Shown here piece after piece: positions 1-8,518 of a stretch of 36,340 nucleotides of DNA. Source of the DNA: Agromyces bauzanensis (GTDB lineage Bacteria; Actinomycetota; Actinomycetes; Actinomycetales; Microbacteriaceae); assembly GCF_014645655.1 (NCBI RefSeq), contig NZ_BMMD01000025.1, forward strand, positions 1-36,340, in the 5' to 3' direction. The translations under genes were made by a program, and so were the position numbers. The notes under the pieces were generated by a model. The model saw nothing but the letters and a program-made list of their open reading frames with translations, did not search any database and was not told the DNA's origin. Position 1 is the first letter of the stretch. Every line of letters starts with the position of its first letter.

Positions 1-27
1 CAGGGTTATGAGTCTTCGTAAAACCCA

Positions 28-747
28 TTATCCCAGGTCAGAGGACACTTTTTCACTTCCCGCACCCGCGCGCCAGCCAACTACTCGCGGATCTGGGTCA
101 GAGTGGGCACGAGCTGTCGCCCAGATCGTCTGATCGGCGGGCACCGTGTACTCGAGGGAAGCATGCTCGAGATCGGCGTCGCCGAACCCATGCCGAGCCA
201 GGTTGAGCCCGGTGCGACCATAGACGACAGCTCGAACGGGCTTGCGCCATGGGGCGATCCGGTCTGCGCCGGCATCACCGGAGATGACGGCTCCCTCTCG
301 TGTAGCCGCTTCGGCCACGAGCTGGGCCTGCCGTGTCACCGGGTCGAGCGAATACCAGCCCGTCGTGATCCCTCGCGCCCCCGGGTACTGGGTGAGGAAG
401 GCGTCGGCGACTTCTCGGACGTTGCGCGCCGACCAACCGTCAGCCGTCCTCGAGACGAGGCCGTCGAGCCGCTTCAAGGATTGGGAGATGGCTGCCTGGG
501 TGACGCCGGTCTCCTCGGCGAGTTGCGCCTGCGTTCTCGGAGCTCGCGTCCTGGCGAGTGCCCTGAGGAGGGCGTACCGCCCCCATGCCACGCGCCGCTC
601 CGATCGCTCCTCTCTGGTCATCGGCGCGGCGGAGTGGATGCGGCGTTCTTCACCATCGAGAAGGACGATGCCGTCGTTGACTGCGGCGACCGCGATGCGG
701 TGATCTTCCGTGGCGAGTGCGCGCAGGCTCGCGGTGAGCCTGGGCAC
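28..747 (-). CDS. AbiEi-like winged-helix regulator or antitoxin, possibly 5'-damaged
   Basis: The protein has a MarR-like helix-turn-helix at about residues 65-110 (segment QAQLAEETGVTQAAISQSLK). A C-terminal region around ISGDAGADRIAPWRKPVRAVVY resembles the AbiEi_2 antitoxin domain of type IV toxin-antitoxin systems. Known AbiEi proteins repress their own operon and neutralise an AbiEii nucleotidyltransferase, which would lie further left on the minus strand, outside the window. The only usable start in this frame is GTG at 745-747, without a clear ribosome-binding site. The frame stays open and codon-typical upstream to the stop at 886-888 without offering ATG, GTG or TTG. The last residues after the AbiEi-like block look unlike the family, so both ends may be damaged. 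The assignment is by motif only. Confidence 0.55.
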   Translation of the reverse strand: MPRLTASLRALATEDHRIAVAAVNDGIVLLDGEERRIHSAAPMTREERSERRVAWGRYALLRALARTRAPRTQAQLAEETGVTQAAISQSLKRLDGLVSRTADGWSARNVREVADAFLTQYPGARGITTGWYSLDPVTRQAQLVAEAATREGAVISGDAGADRIAPWRKPVRAVVYGRTGLNLARHGFGDADLEHASLEYTVPADQTIWATARAHSDPDPRVVGWRAGAGSEKVSSDLG

Positions 748-885
748 GACGTAGAGGCGGATTTCCTGATCGCGACCGGGGCCCGGAATCGACGAGGGGG
801 AGGGCGGTGTCTGCCGTACGAACAGGCGCGCGTTTCGCTCGGCGACCGTGACGTCGGTGAACGTCTTCGGCGGAACTGATACGGC

Positions 886-1389
886 TCAGCGGCAAGCGTT
901 CGCGCTCGTCGCGTGGAATCTCGTCATCTACGTCTGGCTGCGTGCGATCGCTGGTGCGACGCAGTCGCGCGGCCGGGCCGCTGCGGCCCCTCCTCATAAG
1001 GCTCGCGGCGGTGCGCGGCATGGGCGACAACAGCCGACGGGTTACAGCGTGGTGATGCGCTCGGCGGTGCGCGGGCGTGCCGTCGAGGTACTGCTCGTCA
1101 TCGTTCAGCCCTCCGGCCAGGGGATCGTGAGTTCACGGTATCGGCGGCCACCGTCAGTGCCTCGGCCACTCGCCGCAGATCTTGACCCCAGTCACGAAAT
1201 GGATCGAGACCGGGTTCTGCGACGATTTCAGGGCGGATCCTGCAATCGGGCCCGATCCACCCCGGGTCGTAGGCGGCCGTTGACCCGTTTCCGGACTGAC
1301 CCGACGCGCTCGCGTCAGGTGGTGCGCGTCTTCGTCGAGCGGCCCGGTGCGCCCTGTCGTCGCGCTGCCGCACGGGCTAGCCTTGGTGG
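886..1389. other. intergenic stretch with no convincing gene
   Basis: About 500 bases lie between the regulator and the 650-aa gene. A short minus-strand frame within 1098-1373 has a protein-like piece (PEIVAEPGLDPFRDWGQDLR), but I see no ribosome-binding site and no family I recognise. It may be a decayed gene. I see no clear terminator or repeat here. Confidence 0.4.
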
Positions 1390-3342
1390 ATGGCCACGCC
1401 CTTCGACGACCCCGAGTTCAATGCCCAGCTCGCGAAGATGGGGGTCGTGCACCGCCCGGGACTCGCCGATGAGATGCTCGGTGAACTCGCGCCGCTCCTG
1501 AGCGCGGAGGGCATCGATCTCGACAATCTCGAAGACACCGACCTCGACGACCTCAACGCGGCGCTTGCCAGGGCGACGGAGCAGCGCAATCTCGCCCTGT
1601 TCACGCCTGTGGGGGCGCAGCGGGCGGCGGCGTTCGCGGTGCTCGCACGGTTCACGGAGGCGATCGCCGAAGGCGACGACGAACGTGCGCGCGCCGTGCT
1701 CGCGGCCATCGGGCCGGAGCCCGTGGGCGACACCCCGGCCGTCGCCCAGGTCATCGGTGCGAGTCTGGGGCTGCTCGACGCCCGTCATACCGATCCGGCG
1801 CTCGGCGCGGCACTGGCCGGCACCCGCGTGCCGAAGTGGGATGGGCGGCAGTCGCGGGCCGCCGCGGTGGACATCCTGGCGCTGGCATCGAAGGGCCGGT
1901 CGTTCGATGCGCTCCAGAGCCTCCATCTTCGGCGCGGCGGGCTCGCCGTCTTCGAGGGGGCCGCGCTCGTCGTCGCGGCCTCGCTGATCGCCCAGGCTGC
2001 CGCGGAGGGCGTCGACGTGGGCCCGCTCGCAGGGCGAGTGCTTTCCCGCGAGTCGGCGCCGCCGTCGGGGAAGGCGGCGCCGACCGGCTCGGTGCGGCCG
2101 TCGGGGACGGTGGGGGCTTCAGGAGTGCTGCCGCCGTCATCCGCGTTCGCTCGGGGCGAGGCACCTGCAGCCCGTGCGTTCGCGAAGCCGTCGGGCAACC
2201 GCGCGAGCCGCAGGGGGAGCCCGGCGCGCGACCGCCGGACCCTGCGCGAGTTCAGCGCGTGGCTCGAGCGACAGCCCTCGATCGCCGCGCCGAGCGTCTC
2301 CGACGAGACGAACGTGCTCCGGGCCCTGCTGATGCTCGCGCGCGAAGCGGGGCTCGATGCGCTCGACCCCGACGACATCGACCCGCTCATCGATGTGCTC
2401 TTCGAGGACGAGGACCCTGAGGCATCCGACATGCTCGAGAACGCCCTCGAGACGCTTCACGACTACGTGCACTTCCGCCTCGAGACGGCTCGTGACGCCG
2501 ACGGCTGGGAAGACGCCCACGAAGTCGTCGAAGAGGCGACCGCCGAGATGCTCCCCGGATCGGGCGTGATCGCCGACGCCATCGCCGGCGCCGAGCAGCT
2601 CGACGCTGAGGAGCGGCGCGCAGCGCTCGCCGGGACTCGCATCGTCGCCGCCGTGCGCGACCTGCTGGCGTGGATCGGGACGGGGCGCCCGGTGTCGCCG
2701 TCGGGAGGCGTGCGTCGCGCCGACATCCAACCGGTCGCGGCGATGATCGGCGTCTCGGCCGTCGGAGTTGCCAAGTATCCGTCAGAGGAGGGGGAGCTCC
2801 TTCCGCTGATCGACATCGACCTGGACGCGCCATTGCCCGAACCCGCGACCACGTACGCGCGCTCGATGTACGAGGTCCCGATGTTGAGCGCCTGGTGGGA
2901 GGCGCTGACCATCGCAGACGTGATCACCCGAACGGCGACCCGCGTGCGACCGGGCCCGGCCGCGACGGAATGGCTCGCCCACCCGCTGCCGCCGCTCGAC
3001 ATGGGCGACATGGTGGTCGGCGTGTTCGTGGCCGAGGTGCTCACCGAGCAGAGCGCAGGCCCGATCCCGATGTTCGAAGCTGCCATCACCACCGAGGCGG
3101 TCCGGAGGCTGATGGTCGCCCTCGCGCCCGAGAGCGTCGACGACGACGAAGCGGAATCCAGCGAGCTCGCACGCATCCTGACGCCGCGTGCACTGCAGCG
3201 GCTGAAGCGCCTCGAAGATGCGGGCCTGCTCCAGGCGAATGCCGACGGCGTGTTCGAGGTTCCTGTTGCGCTCCGCGGGGCGGTCGCGCGCGGCGTCCTC
3301 CTGTCGATGGCGATGCTGTACGCGGATGTCGCAGAGGAGTGA
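1390..3342 (+). CDS. hypothetical protein, 650 aa, unknown function
   Basis: I do not recognise a family. The protein is strongly acidic and mostly helical by composition. Residues about 1-210 form an N-terminal region rich in Ala, Asp and Glu. Residues about 218-280 are a Pro/Ser/Gly/Ala-rich, then Arg-rich linker that looks disordered. Residues about 285-650 form a second helical region with clusters such as DALDPDDIDPLIDVLFEDED. I see no signal peptide, membrane segment or catalytic motif, so it is probably cytoplasmic. The end (LTPRALQRLKRLEDAGLLQ) resembles a winged-helix or helical bundle, but this is weak. ATG at 1390 is preceded only by TTGGTGG as a possible ribosome-binding site. The next gene starts 114 bases downstream behind its own promoter-like region. 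Confidence 0.8.
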   Translation: MATPFDDPEFNAQLAKMGVVHRPGLADEMLGELAPLLSAEGIDLDNLEDTDLDDLNAALARATEQRNLALFTPVGAQRAAAFAVLARFTEAIAEGDDERARAVLAAIGPEPVGDTPAVAQVIGASLGLLDARHTDPALGAALAGTRVPKWDGRQSRAAAVDILALASKGRSFDALQSLHLRRGGLAVFEGAALVVAASLIAQAAAEGVDVGPLAGRVLSRESAPPSGKAAPTGSVRPSGTVGASGVLPPSSAFARGEAPAARAFAKPSGNRASRRGSPARDRRTLREFSAWLERQPSIAAPSVSDETNVLRALLMLAREAGLDALDPDDIDPLIDVLFEDEDPEASDMLENALETLHDYVHFRLETARDADGWEDAHEVVEEATAEMLPGSGVIADAIAGAEQLDAEERRAALAGTRIVAAVRDLLAWIGTGRPVSPSGGVRRADIQPVAAMIGVSAVGVAKYPSEEGELLPLIDIDLDAPLPEPATTYARSMYEVPMLSAWWEALTIADVITRTATRVRPGPAATEWLAHPLPPLDMGDMVVGVFVAEVLTEQSAGPIPMFEAAITTEAVRRLMVALAPESVDDDEAESSELARILTPRALQRLKRLEDAGLLQANADGVFEVPVALRGAVARGVLLSMAMLYADVAEE

Positions 3343-3357
3343 ACGCGCCCCGACCAG

Positions 3358-3426
3358 GCTTTCACGCGTAAGGCGGCGAGACTCTCACGTTATCGGCGAC
3401 CAAACTTTCACGCGAATAGCGTCCAT
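3358..3426 (+). repeat. three 23-bp direct repeats upstream of the ATPase gene
   Basis: Three units begin at 3358, 3381 and 3404, exactly 23 bases apart: gCTTTCACGCGTAA, ACTCTCACGTTATC and ACTTTCACGCGAAT. The consensus core is ACTYTCACGYK, followed by a looser GGCG-containing tail. The even spacing of about two helical turns suggests a protein-binding array, possibly for autoregulation of the downstream gene. They resemble iterons, but no replication gene is present. Confidence 0.7.
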
Positions 3427-3430
3427 TCTT

Positions 3431-3456
3431 GCACAGGCCTGTGCCAGAATGACCCC
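3431..3456 (+). promoter_or_regulatory. perfect palindrome and -10-like element, leaderless start
   Basis: GCACAGGCCTGTGC at 3431-3444 is a perfect 14-bp palindrome. It is followed at once by CAGAAT (3445-3450), a fair -10 hexamer lying six bases before the GTG start at 3457. A transcript starting there would have almost no leader, which is common in actinobacteria. A protein bound to the palindrome would block the promoter. This is inferred from sequence only. Confidence 0.5.
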
Positions 3457-4725
3457 GTGGCCCACAAACTCCCGCGCTCTCCGATCGGCCGACTGCTCCC
3501 TCGCCACGCGACCCGTGCGGTGGAGGATGCGCTCGAAGACACCCGCGTCGTGCTCGTCAACGGTGCGCGTCAGTGCGGCAAGAGCACGATCGTCGCGCAG
3601 ATCGGCGGAGAGCGTGGCGGTACGTGGCGCAGCCTCGATCGCGCCGCCACGCGGCAGGCTGCCGAGTTCGATCCGACCTCGTTCGTGCGGGAGGACGAAC
3701 TGCTCATCATCGATGAGGTGCAGCGGGTTCCCGAACTACTGCTCGCCATCAAGGAAGTCGTCGACGCCGACCCGCGGCCGGGCCGGTTCCTGCTCACGGG
3801 GTCTGCGCGCGTCCTCGGCCTCCGGGGAGTGCCCGATGCCCTGCCCGGGCGGATGGAGACCATCGAACTCTGGCCGCTTTCGCAGGGGGAGATCGAGGGC
3901 CGACCCGACGGCTTCGTCGATGCCGTATTCGAGCAGGGACCGGGCCTGAGGCATCAGAGCGATGAGCTTCGATCCGGGTACATCGACCGGATCGTGCGGG
4001 GCGGATTCCCCGAAGCCGTCGCGCGCGAGGGGCGTCGCCGCGAAGCGTTCTTCGACAACTATGTCGCCGACATCGTGAATCGCGAGGTCATGCAGTTGTC
4101 GGAGATCGAACGCGGACACGAGATGCGCTCACTCATCCGCCTGCTCGCGGCTCGATCCGGTCAACTGCTGGTGCCGGGCGCGTTGGCGGGCCTGCTCGGG
4201 CTGCCTCAGACGACCGTGAGTCGGTACCTCGGTCTGCTCGAGGAGGTCTTCCTGATCAAGCGGATCCCCGCGTGGTCACGCAACCTGAGCGGTCGGGCGG
4301 TGTCGACCGCGAAGGTGGCCATGGTGGACTCGGGGATTGCCGCCAACCTCATCGGTCAGGATGCCGCGAGCCTCCGACGGCTGGAAAGCCCCCTGGGAGG
4401 GCTGGTCGAAGCGTTCGTCGCCATGGAGATGGCGCGGCAGCTCACCTGGTCGCGGACCCGCGCCGAGTTGTCGCACTACCGTACGAAGGATCAGGTCGAA
4501 GTCGACATCGTGCTCGAGGACCGGCGTGGGCGCGTCGTCGCGATCGACGTGAAGGCGTCGGCCACCGTGCGACCCGACGACTTCAAGGGCATCAACCACC
4601 TCGCCGCGCGGCTCGGCGGGGACCTGCTCGCCGGCATCGTGCTCTACGCGGGCACCGAGACCCTCCCCTTCGGTGAGAAGAACCGCGCACTGCCCATCAG
4701 CACCCTCTGGGAGCTCGGGTCGTAG
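3457..4725 (+). CDS. AAA_14 / DUF4143 family ATPase
   Basis: This is a 422-aa protein of the common bacterial AAA_14-DUF4143 architecture. The Walker A motif GARQCGKST is at residues 36-44 and the Walker B motif LLIIDEVQ at 82-89. A sensor-like segment FLLTGSAR follows at about 111-118. The middle region LPQTTVSRYLGLLEEVFLI looks like a winged helix. The C-terminal part has QVEVDIVLED and VVAIDVKAS, the spacing of a PD-(D/E)XK nuclease-like fold. The family's biological role is not settled; some members are linked to defence or TA-like loci. The length is normal and no frameshift is visible. Start GTG 3457 is chosen because family proteins begin near this point and a -10 element sits just upstream. 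Confidence 0.88.
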   Translation: MAHKLPRSPIGRLLPRHATRAVEDALEDTRVVLVNGARQCGKSTIVAQIGGERGGTWRSLDRAATRQAAEFDPTSFVREDELLIIDEVQRVPELLLAIKEVVDADPRPGRFLLTGSARVLGLRGVPDALPGRMETIELWPLSQGEIEGRPDGFVDAVFEQGPGLRHQSDELRSGYIDRIVRGGFPEAVAREGRRREAFFDNYVADIVNREVMQLSEIERGHEMRSLIRLLAARSGQLLVPGALAGLLGLPQTTVSRYLGLLEEVFLIKRIPAWSRNLSGRAVSTAKVAMVDSGIAANLIGQDAASLRRLESPLGGLVEAFVAMEMARQLTWSRTRAELSHYRTKDQVEVDIVLEDRRGRVVAIDVKASATVRPDDFKGINHLAARLGGDLLAGIVLYAGTETLPFGEKNRALPISTLWELGS

Positions 4726-4730
4726 GTCGC

Positions 4731-4757
4731 CTTGTGGACCGTCGCCTGTCCACAGGT
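4731..4757 (+). terminator. possible hairpin after the ATPase gene
   Basis: TGTGGAC (4733-4739) pairs with GTCCACA (4748-4754) around an 8-base loop, six bases after the stop codon. There is no U tract, as is usual in high-GC actinobacteria. The right arm also matches part of a DnaA-box-like sequence (TGTCCACAGG). Confidence 0.4.
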
Positions 4758-4821
4758 GCCGGATCCCCCGGCTGCAGGCGACAGCATGCGGTCTCGTCCA
4801 TGCGCACGGGGGAGTGCCGCC

Positions 4822-5620
4822 GTGATTGCGCGGTTCCGCGCTCGAGCTCGAGGCGCGCCCGTCGCCTGACGACCCAGCTGTCATGACGCTCACCGTCGCA
4901 AGTGTCACCGACTGCTCGAGCGTCTGCTCCGCCGATGCGCCGGCACCGACCGACGCGATCGTGGTTCCCGAAGGCTACACGCCCGCGCGGCTGGAACTGC
5001 CCATCAGCGGAGAGCCCGGCCGGGTTCAATTCGTTCTCGCCCCCGAGGAGGTCAGCCAGGGACTGAGCTTCGGAGTGTTCGGGGATGTCACCGCTACGTC
5101 GACGTTCACGGTGGCATCCGCGTGTTGAGCTTGGACGTGGTCGGCGACGGATTCGAGCGTCTCCTCTCTCCGGCAGATGGGGTGGGAACGATCGAGGCGG
5201 CACGTAAAGTCGAAAGCACCGTCTACACGGTGAGGATCGGTGCTCCGCTCGAGGAGTTCGTGGCTCGATACGCCAGCTGGGCGCCCGGCTCGTACTTCGG
5301 ACTGACCGATCTCGGGGGGCAGGTGTTCCTCTGGAGCACGACACGTTACGCCTTCGACAGCGGATTGCGGGGAGTCGTCGGGCTCCACCCGGTCGCCGAC
5401 CGCCCTCAGACTACGTTTTCGCTGCCGTGGGGATCGTGGGTGAGCGCGGGGGAAAGTACCGCTGCAGCGGACCAACCGGTCACATTCGAGGTTCGCGCCG
5501 CCAACATCGTCGGCATCGTCGCGATGGTCGGCGTCATCGCCGCTGCGGCGGTAGGTCTCGGCTGGCCCGCGGCATCCACTCGGATCGTGCCCCCGCCGCG
5601 CGCACCCAGCCTGCCCCCGC
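4822..5620 (+). pseudogene. split secreted or membrane-type hypothetical gene
   Basis: Two adjoining frames look coding but do not join. The first (about 4826-5128) reads VTLTVASVTDCSSVCS and an Ig- or copper-domain-like stretch, ending at TGA 5126-5128. The second begins with GTG 5122 and includes YASWAPGSYFGLTDLGGQVF and a hydrophobic segment, IVGIVAMVGVIAAAAVGLGW, at about 5506-5565. Both have high third-position G/C. The second frame has no stop of its own and runs open into the downstream antitoxin gene, which argues that its 3' end is lost. I recognise no family. It may be one gene broken by a frameshift or two overlapping small genes. Confidence 0.35.
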
Positions 5621-5628
5621 CGCACACG

Positions 5629-5680
5629 CATGAGGATCCGGGTCAGAGGCCCCATGGAGGCCATGACCCGGATTCTCATG
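5629..5680. repeat. imperfect inverted repeat, copy 1
   Basis: The left arm (5629-5651) begins CATGAGGATCCGGGTCA and the right arm (5659-5680) ends TGACCCGGATTCTCATG. The arms match at nearly every position. Similar elements occur at 9864-9918 and 18366-18421. It could act as a bidirectional terminator, or be a dispersed repeat of REP or MITE type. Confidence 0.7.
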
Positions 5681-5835
5681 TCGCGTGGACGTCAGCACTT
5701 GCGATCGCAGGCGATCGGAGTAGTGTCGGTGGTGTCAGACATACTCGAACAGTGGATGAGCCGCTGAGGGTCGACGACCGTCGAGACGGGCTGGACGATC
5801 ATCCACGCGATGCCGACGAGCTACAGGAGGAGCCG

Positions 5836-6162
5836 ATGAACACCAGAGAGCGGCGTCACTTCGAGCTACCGGCGAGCCCCGAGGTCGAGTCCGTCGAGAC
5901 CGAAGAGGTGATCTACCACGGAGAGCCGCTCACCGATGAACGCGTGCGGCAGATCGTCGAAGACGTGCGGCGCGCGAATCTCATCCCCGGCGGGAAGTCA
6001 CTGAACCGCGACGGTTCGCACTCACGCCGACTCTCGCTGCGACTGCAAGACGAGTTGTTCCTGGCGCTCGAGCATGCCGCCGACGAATCGCATGTCAGTG
6101 TGTCGAAGTTCACCCGGGCAGTGCTCGAGGAGTGGGCGGAGCGGCGCCGAGCGGCCTTGTAG
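5836..6162 (+). CDS. ribbon-helix-helix (CopG-like) antitoxin, orphan
   Basis: A 108-aa protein. The C-terminal segment from HSRRLSLRLQDELFLALEHA to about residue 105 has the beta-strand plus two-helix pattern of ribbon-helix-helix DNA-binding antitoxins. The N-terminal part (RQIVEDVRRANLIPGGKSL) is typical of actinobacterial antitoxins of this kind. ATG 5836 is well supported by AGGAGG at 5825-5830; the frame is open much further upstream, but that part is unrelated. No toxin gene follows: the sequence after the stop turns into an acetyltransferase gene fragment. It is therefore probably an orphan antitoxin or stand-alone regulator. Confidence 0.75.
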   Translation: MNTRERRHFELPASPEVESVETEEVIYHGEPLTDERVRQIVEDVRRANLIPGGKSLNRDGSHSRRLSLRLQDELFLALEHAADESHVSVSKFTRAVLEEWAERRRAAL

Positions 6163-6184
6163 ATGCAGCTTGACGCGCCGGGTC

Positions 6185-6264
6185 TCGTCGGCGTCGAAGT
6201 CGCGTCGTTGAAGGTGACGTCTCGGCGATCTTGCGCTCGTGCCCGACGAGGTCTTCGCCCTCGG
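6185..6264 (-). pseudogene. internal fragment of a GNAT acetyltransferase gene
   Basis: This stretch aligns base for base, with scattered differences, to 10135-10222 inside the GNAT pseudogene on the same strand. Shared runs include GTTGAAGGTGACGT and GCGCTCGTGCC (plus-strand reading). The minus-strand translation gives EDLVGHERKIAE, then after a frameshift VTFN, against DDLARHEREIAAHVTFN in the other copy. No start, end or other part of the gene is present. Confidence 0.6.
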
Positions 6265-6297
6265 CAAGCGAGCCGCTGGCTGTCCTGACCCCGTCAG

Positions 6298-7242
6298 CCG
6301 AGGATCACGCGAGCTCGCTCGCTCGACTCCGCCCGCCGACGGCAGTCCGGTGCCGAGACCCGGTTCGTCGCGGCGGCGAGCACCTTCATGACCAACTGGC
6401 CGGCCGTGAGCGCCGACCTCACCGCGCAGATCGGCGACCGGCAGGCGTACCGCGAACTGCTCGTGGGCATCGTCGCGCGCGGCCTGCCCGAACACGAGCG
6501 CAACTTCCTCAAGCTGCTCCGGGAGAAGTCGCGAGACCAGATCGGCCTCCTGGCATCCGATCTGCGCAATGCGCCGAGGGAGGTGACCGAACGGATCGCG
6601 CCGGTCAATGCGTCGCTCGGCACGTCGCCGTTCGACCACGACCGGTTCCTGCGCATCGACGTGAAGGTGCAACGCGGCGGCGAGGTGCAGGACTTCATGG
6701 CCGACCTCCAGACCATCGTGCAGGGCAAACTGGGAGGACGAGGACCTCGAGTCCGCCGGTCGGAGGTTCGCGGTGCTCGCCCGCGTGATGCACCGGCTCG
6801 GCTCGAACGAGCACGTGGATCTCGTCTGGCGACGGCGCTGCCTCGACACGCGAGAGTACGTCACATTCCTCGCGAAGGACATCGATCGCGCCGGCCGCGT
6901 CGTGAACCTGCACGAGTCGAGTGCCGGACTGTCGGGCGGGCAGCGCCAGAAACTCGTCGTCTTCTGCCTCGCGGCGGCGTTGCGATACCAGCTCACCGTC
7001 GACGAGGAATCCGTGCCGTCGTACGCGACGATCATCCTCGACGAGGCGTTCGACAAGGCCGACCGCCGCTACACCCGCATGGCCATGGACGTGTTCGTCG
7101 AGTTCGGGTTCCACATGCTGCTCGCGACCCCGCAGAAGCTGCTGCAGACCATCGAGCCGTACGTCGGGCGGTGACGACGATCGACAACCCGACTCGCAAG
7201 CTCTCTCTCGTCGCGAACCTGAACTTCGACGAGCCCGGCTGA
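6298..7242 (+). pseudogene. jetC: 3' remnant of jetC, SMC-like ATPase of a Wadjet system
   Basis: JetC is the SMC-like ATPase of the Wadjet complex, which recognises and helps destroy plasmid DNA. Only the C-terminal third remains. One frame reads SAETRF-like coiled-coil sequence, then NWPAVSADLT and EHERNFLKLLREKSRDQI. A frameshift near 6731 leads into WEDEDLESAGRRFAVLARVM. The ABC signature LSGGQRQK (about 6931-6954) and the Walker B/D-loop segment IILDEAFDKAD (about 7030-7062) are intact. A second shift near 7170 restores the C-terminus VTTIDNPTRKLSLVANLNF, which stops at 7240-7242 and overlaps the jetD ATG as TGATG. The Walker A half, and jetA and jetB, are missing. The locus should be non-functional. 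Confidence 0.72.
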
Positions 7243-8416
7243 TGGCGGCGCCGATGGTGTCGGTGACCGAGGCGCGCGCACGCGCGGCCCGGACGGTCGA
7301 GCGCTCGCTGCGTGACTGGGCGGCGGGCATCGGGGTGGACGCCAGGATGGAGATTCCGCTGCACCCGCCCACCGAGAGGCCCGCGCTCGCTGATCTGCCG
7401 CGTGCGATGGCGTGGGCGAGCGAGTGGCGGGCGGTCGGCGAGCGTGGCAGTCGCGGTCGCGACGCGGTCGAGGTCGTCTTGGGTGAGCGCCGCTGGCCGA
7501 GTGTCGGGGCGCAACACGTCCCCGAGCGCTGTGTGCTGGGCGACTCCGACGCGTTCACCGCATTCGCAGGCGCCGCGCACCGACGCACCTGGCAGCGGCT
7601 TCGAGCACGGGCCGACGAACTGTGGGCTCGGCTGGGTTCGCCCGATCCGCTCGGCTCCGCCATCCGCCCGCACGCCCGCACCATCGAGGCGTACGGCGAC
7701 GATGAATTCGCGACGCTGCCCGACGTCGTCGACTGGCTCATCTCGCATCCCGCGTCGGGTCGGCGCATCCGCCAGCTTCCCATCCGCGGGATCGACACGA
7801 AATGGCTCGAAGGGCACCGTAGCGTCGTCGCGGCGGTCACCGGCGACGACTCGCTCGGCCGGCTCGAGAACCAGTCGCTCGTGCGCGTGCGGTTCCTCGA
7901 CCCAGCGCTTCGCCCGGGCGGCCTTCGGGATGTCGCCACGCCCGGTCGACCAGCTCGCCGCGCTGAACGTGGCGCCGGCGACGGTCTTCGTGTTCGAGAA
8001 CCTCGAGACGATGCTGTCGATGCCCGAGCTGCCGGGGCCGTGGTCGTGCACGGCTCGGGCTATGCGGTCACCCGGCTCGGCGGCATCCCGTGGATCCGTG
8101 ACGGCCGCATCGTCTACTGCGGTGAACTGGACTCCGACGGGTTCCGCATTCTCGACCTGTTGCGCGCCACCTGCGGCGACGTCAGGAGCGTCCTCATGGA
8201 CGAGGCCACGCTCGTGGCGTGCGCGCCGACCTCTGGGTGCCGGAGACCAGGCAGGTGCCCGGTGAGTTCGGCATGCTCCGCACCGAGGAGCGGCGGGCGC
8301 TGGCTCGGATCCGTGCCGAGGGTGGCGTACGGGTCGAACAGGAGCGGTTCCCGTGGGCGCGTGCGTTCGCGGCGCTCCAAGGCGCGGCGGCGAAAGCATC
8401 GCTTCGATCCGCGTGA
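7242..8416 (+). pseudogene. jetD: jetD, DUF3322/DUF2220 Wadjet nuclease subunit, frameshifted
   Basis: JetD is the Toprim-like nuclease subunit of Wadjet that cleaves plasmid DNA. The N-terminal DUF3322 part is open from ATG 7242 (RDWAAGIGVDARMEIPLHPP ... LPIRGIDTKWLEGHRS). A one-base insertion near 7943 moves the frame into VDQLAALNVAPATVFVFENL (DUF2220). Near 8036 it returns to AVVVHGSGYAV and YCGELDSDGFRIL, the Toprim-like metal site. Near 8217 it shifts again to RADLWVPETRQVPGEFG and stops at 8414-8416. There are thus at least three frameshifts. The gene order and TGATG overlap with jetC are those of a real Wadjet operon. Confidence 0.75.
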
Positions 8417-8518
8417 CCGTTGCCTCAGCAAGGACGTGGTTCGGCTGATGACGTCGGTGGCTCCGCGTATCGTGCGGTGCACATACTCGCGGAGCTCGTG
8501 CCGGGGTCGGAGAGGAAC

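Noticed and set aside
103..879. Plus-strand open frame of 258 codons
   Set aside because: It is antisense to the AbiEi-like gene, which has recognisable motifs.
3358..3426. Plasmid or phage replication origin with iterons
   Set aside because: No replication initiator, partition gene or AT-rich region is present. The position fits an operator array of the ATPase gene.
5122..6162. A single 346-codon fusion protein
   Set aside because: The last 108 codons have their own strong ribosome-binding site and a complete antitoxin. The join runs through an inverted repeat and unrelated sequence.
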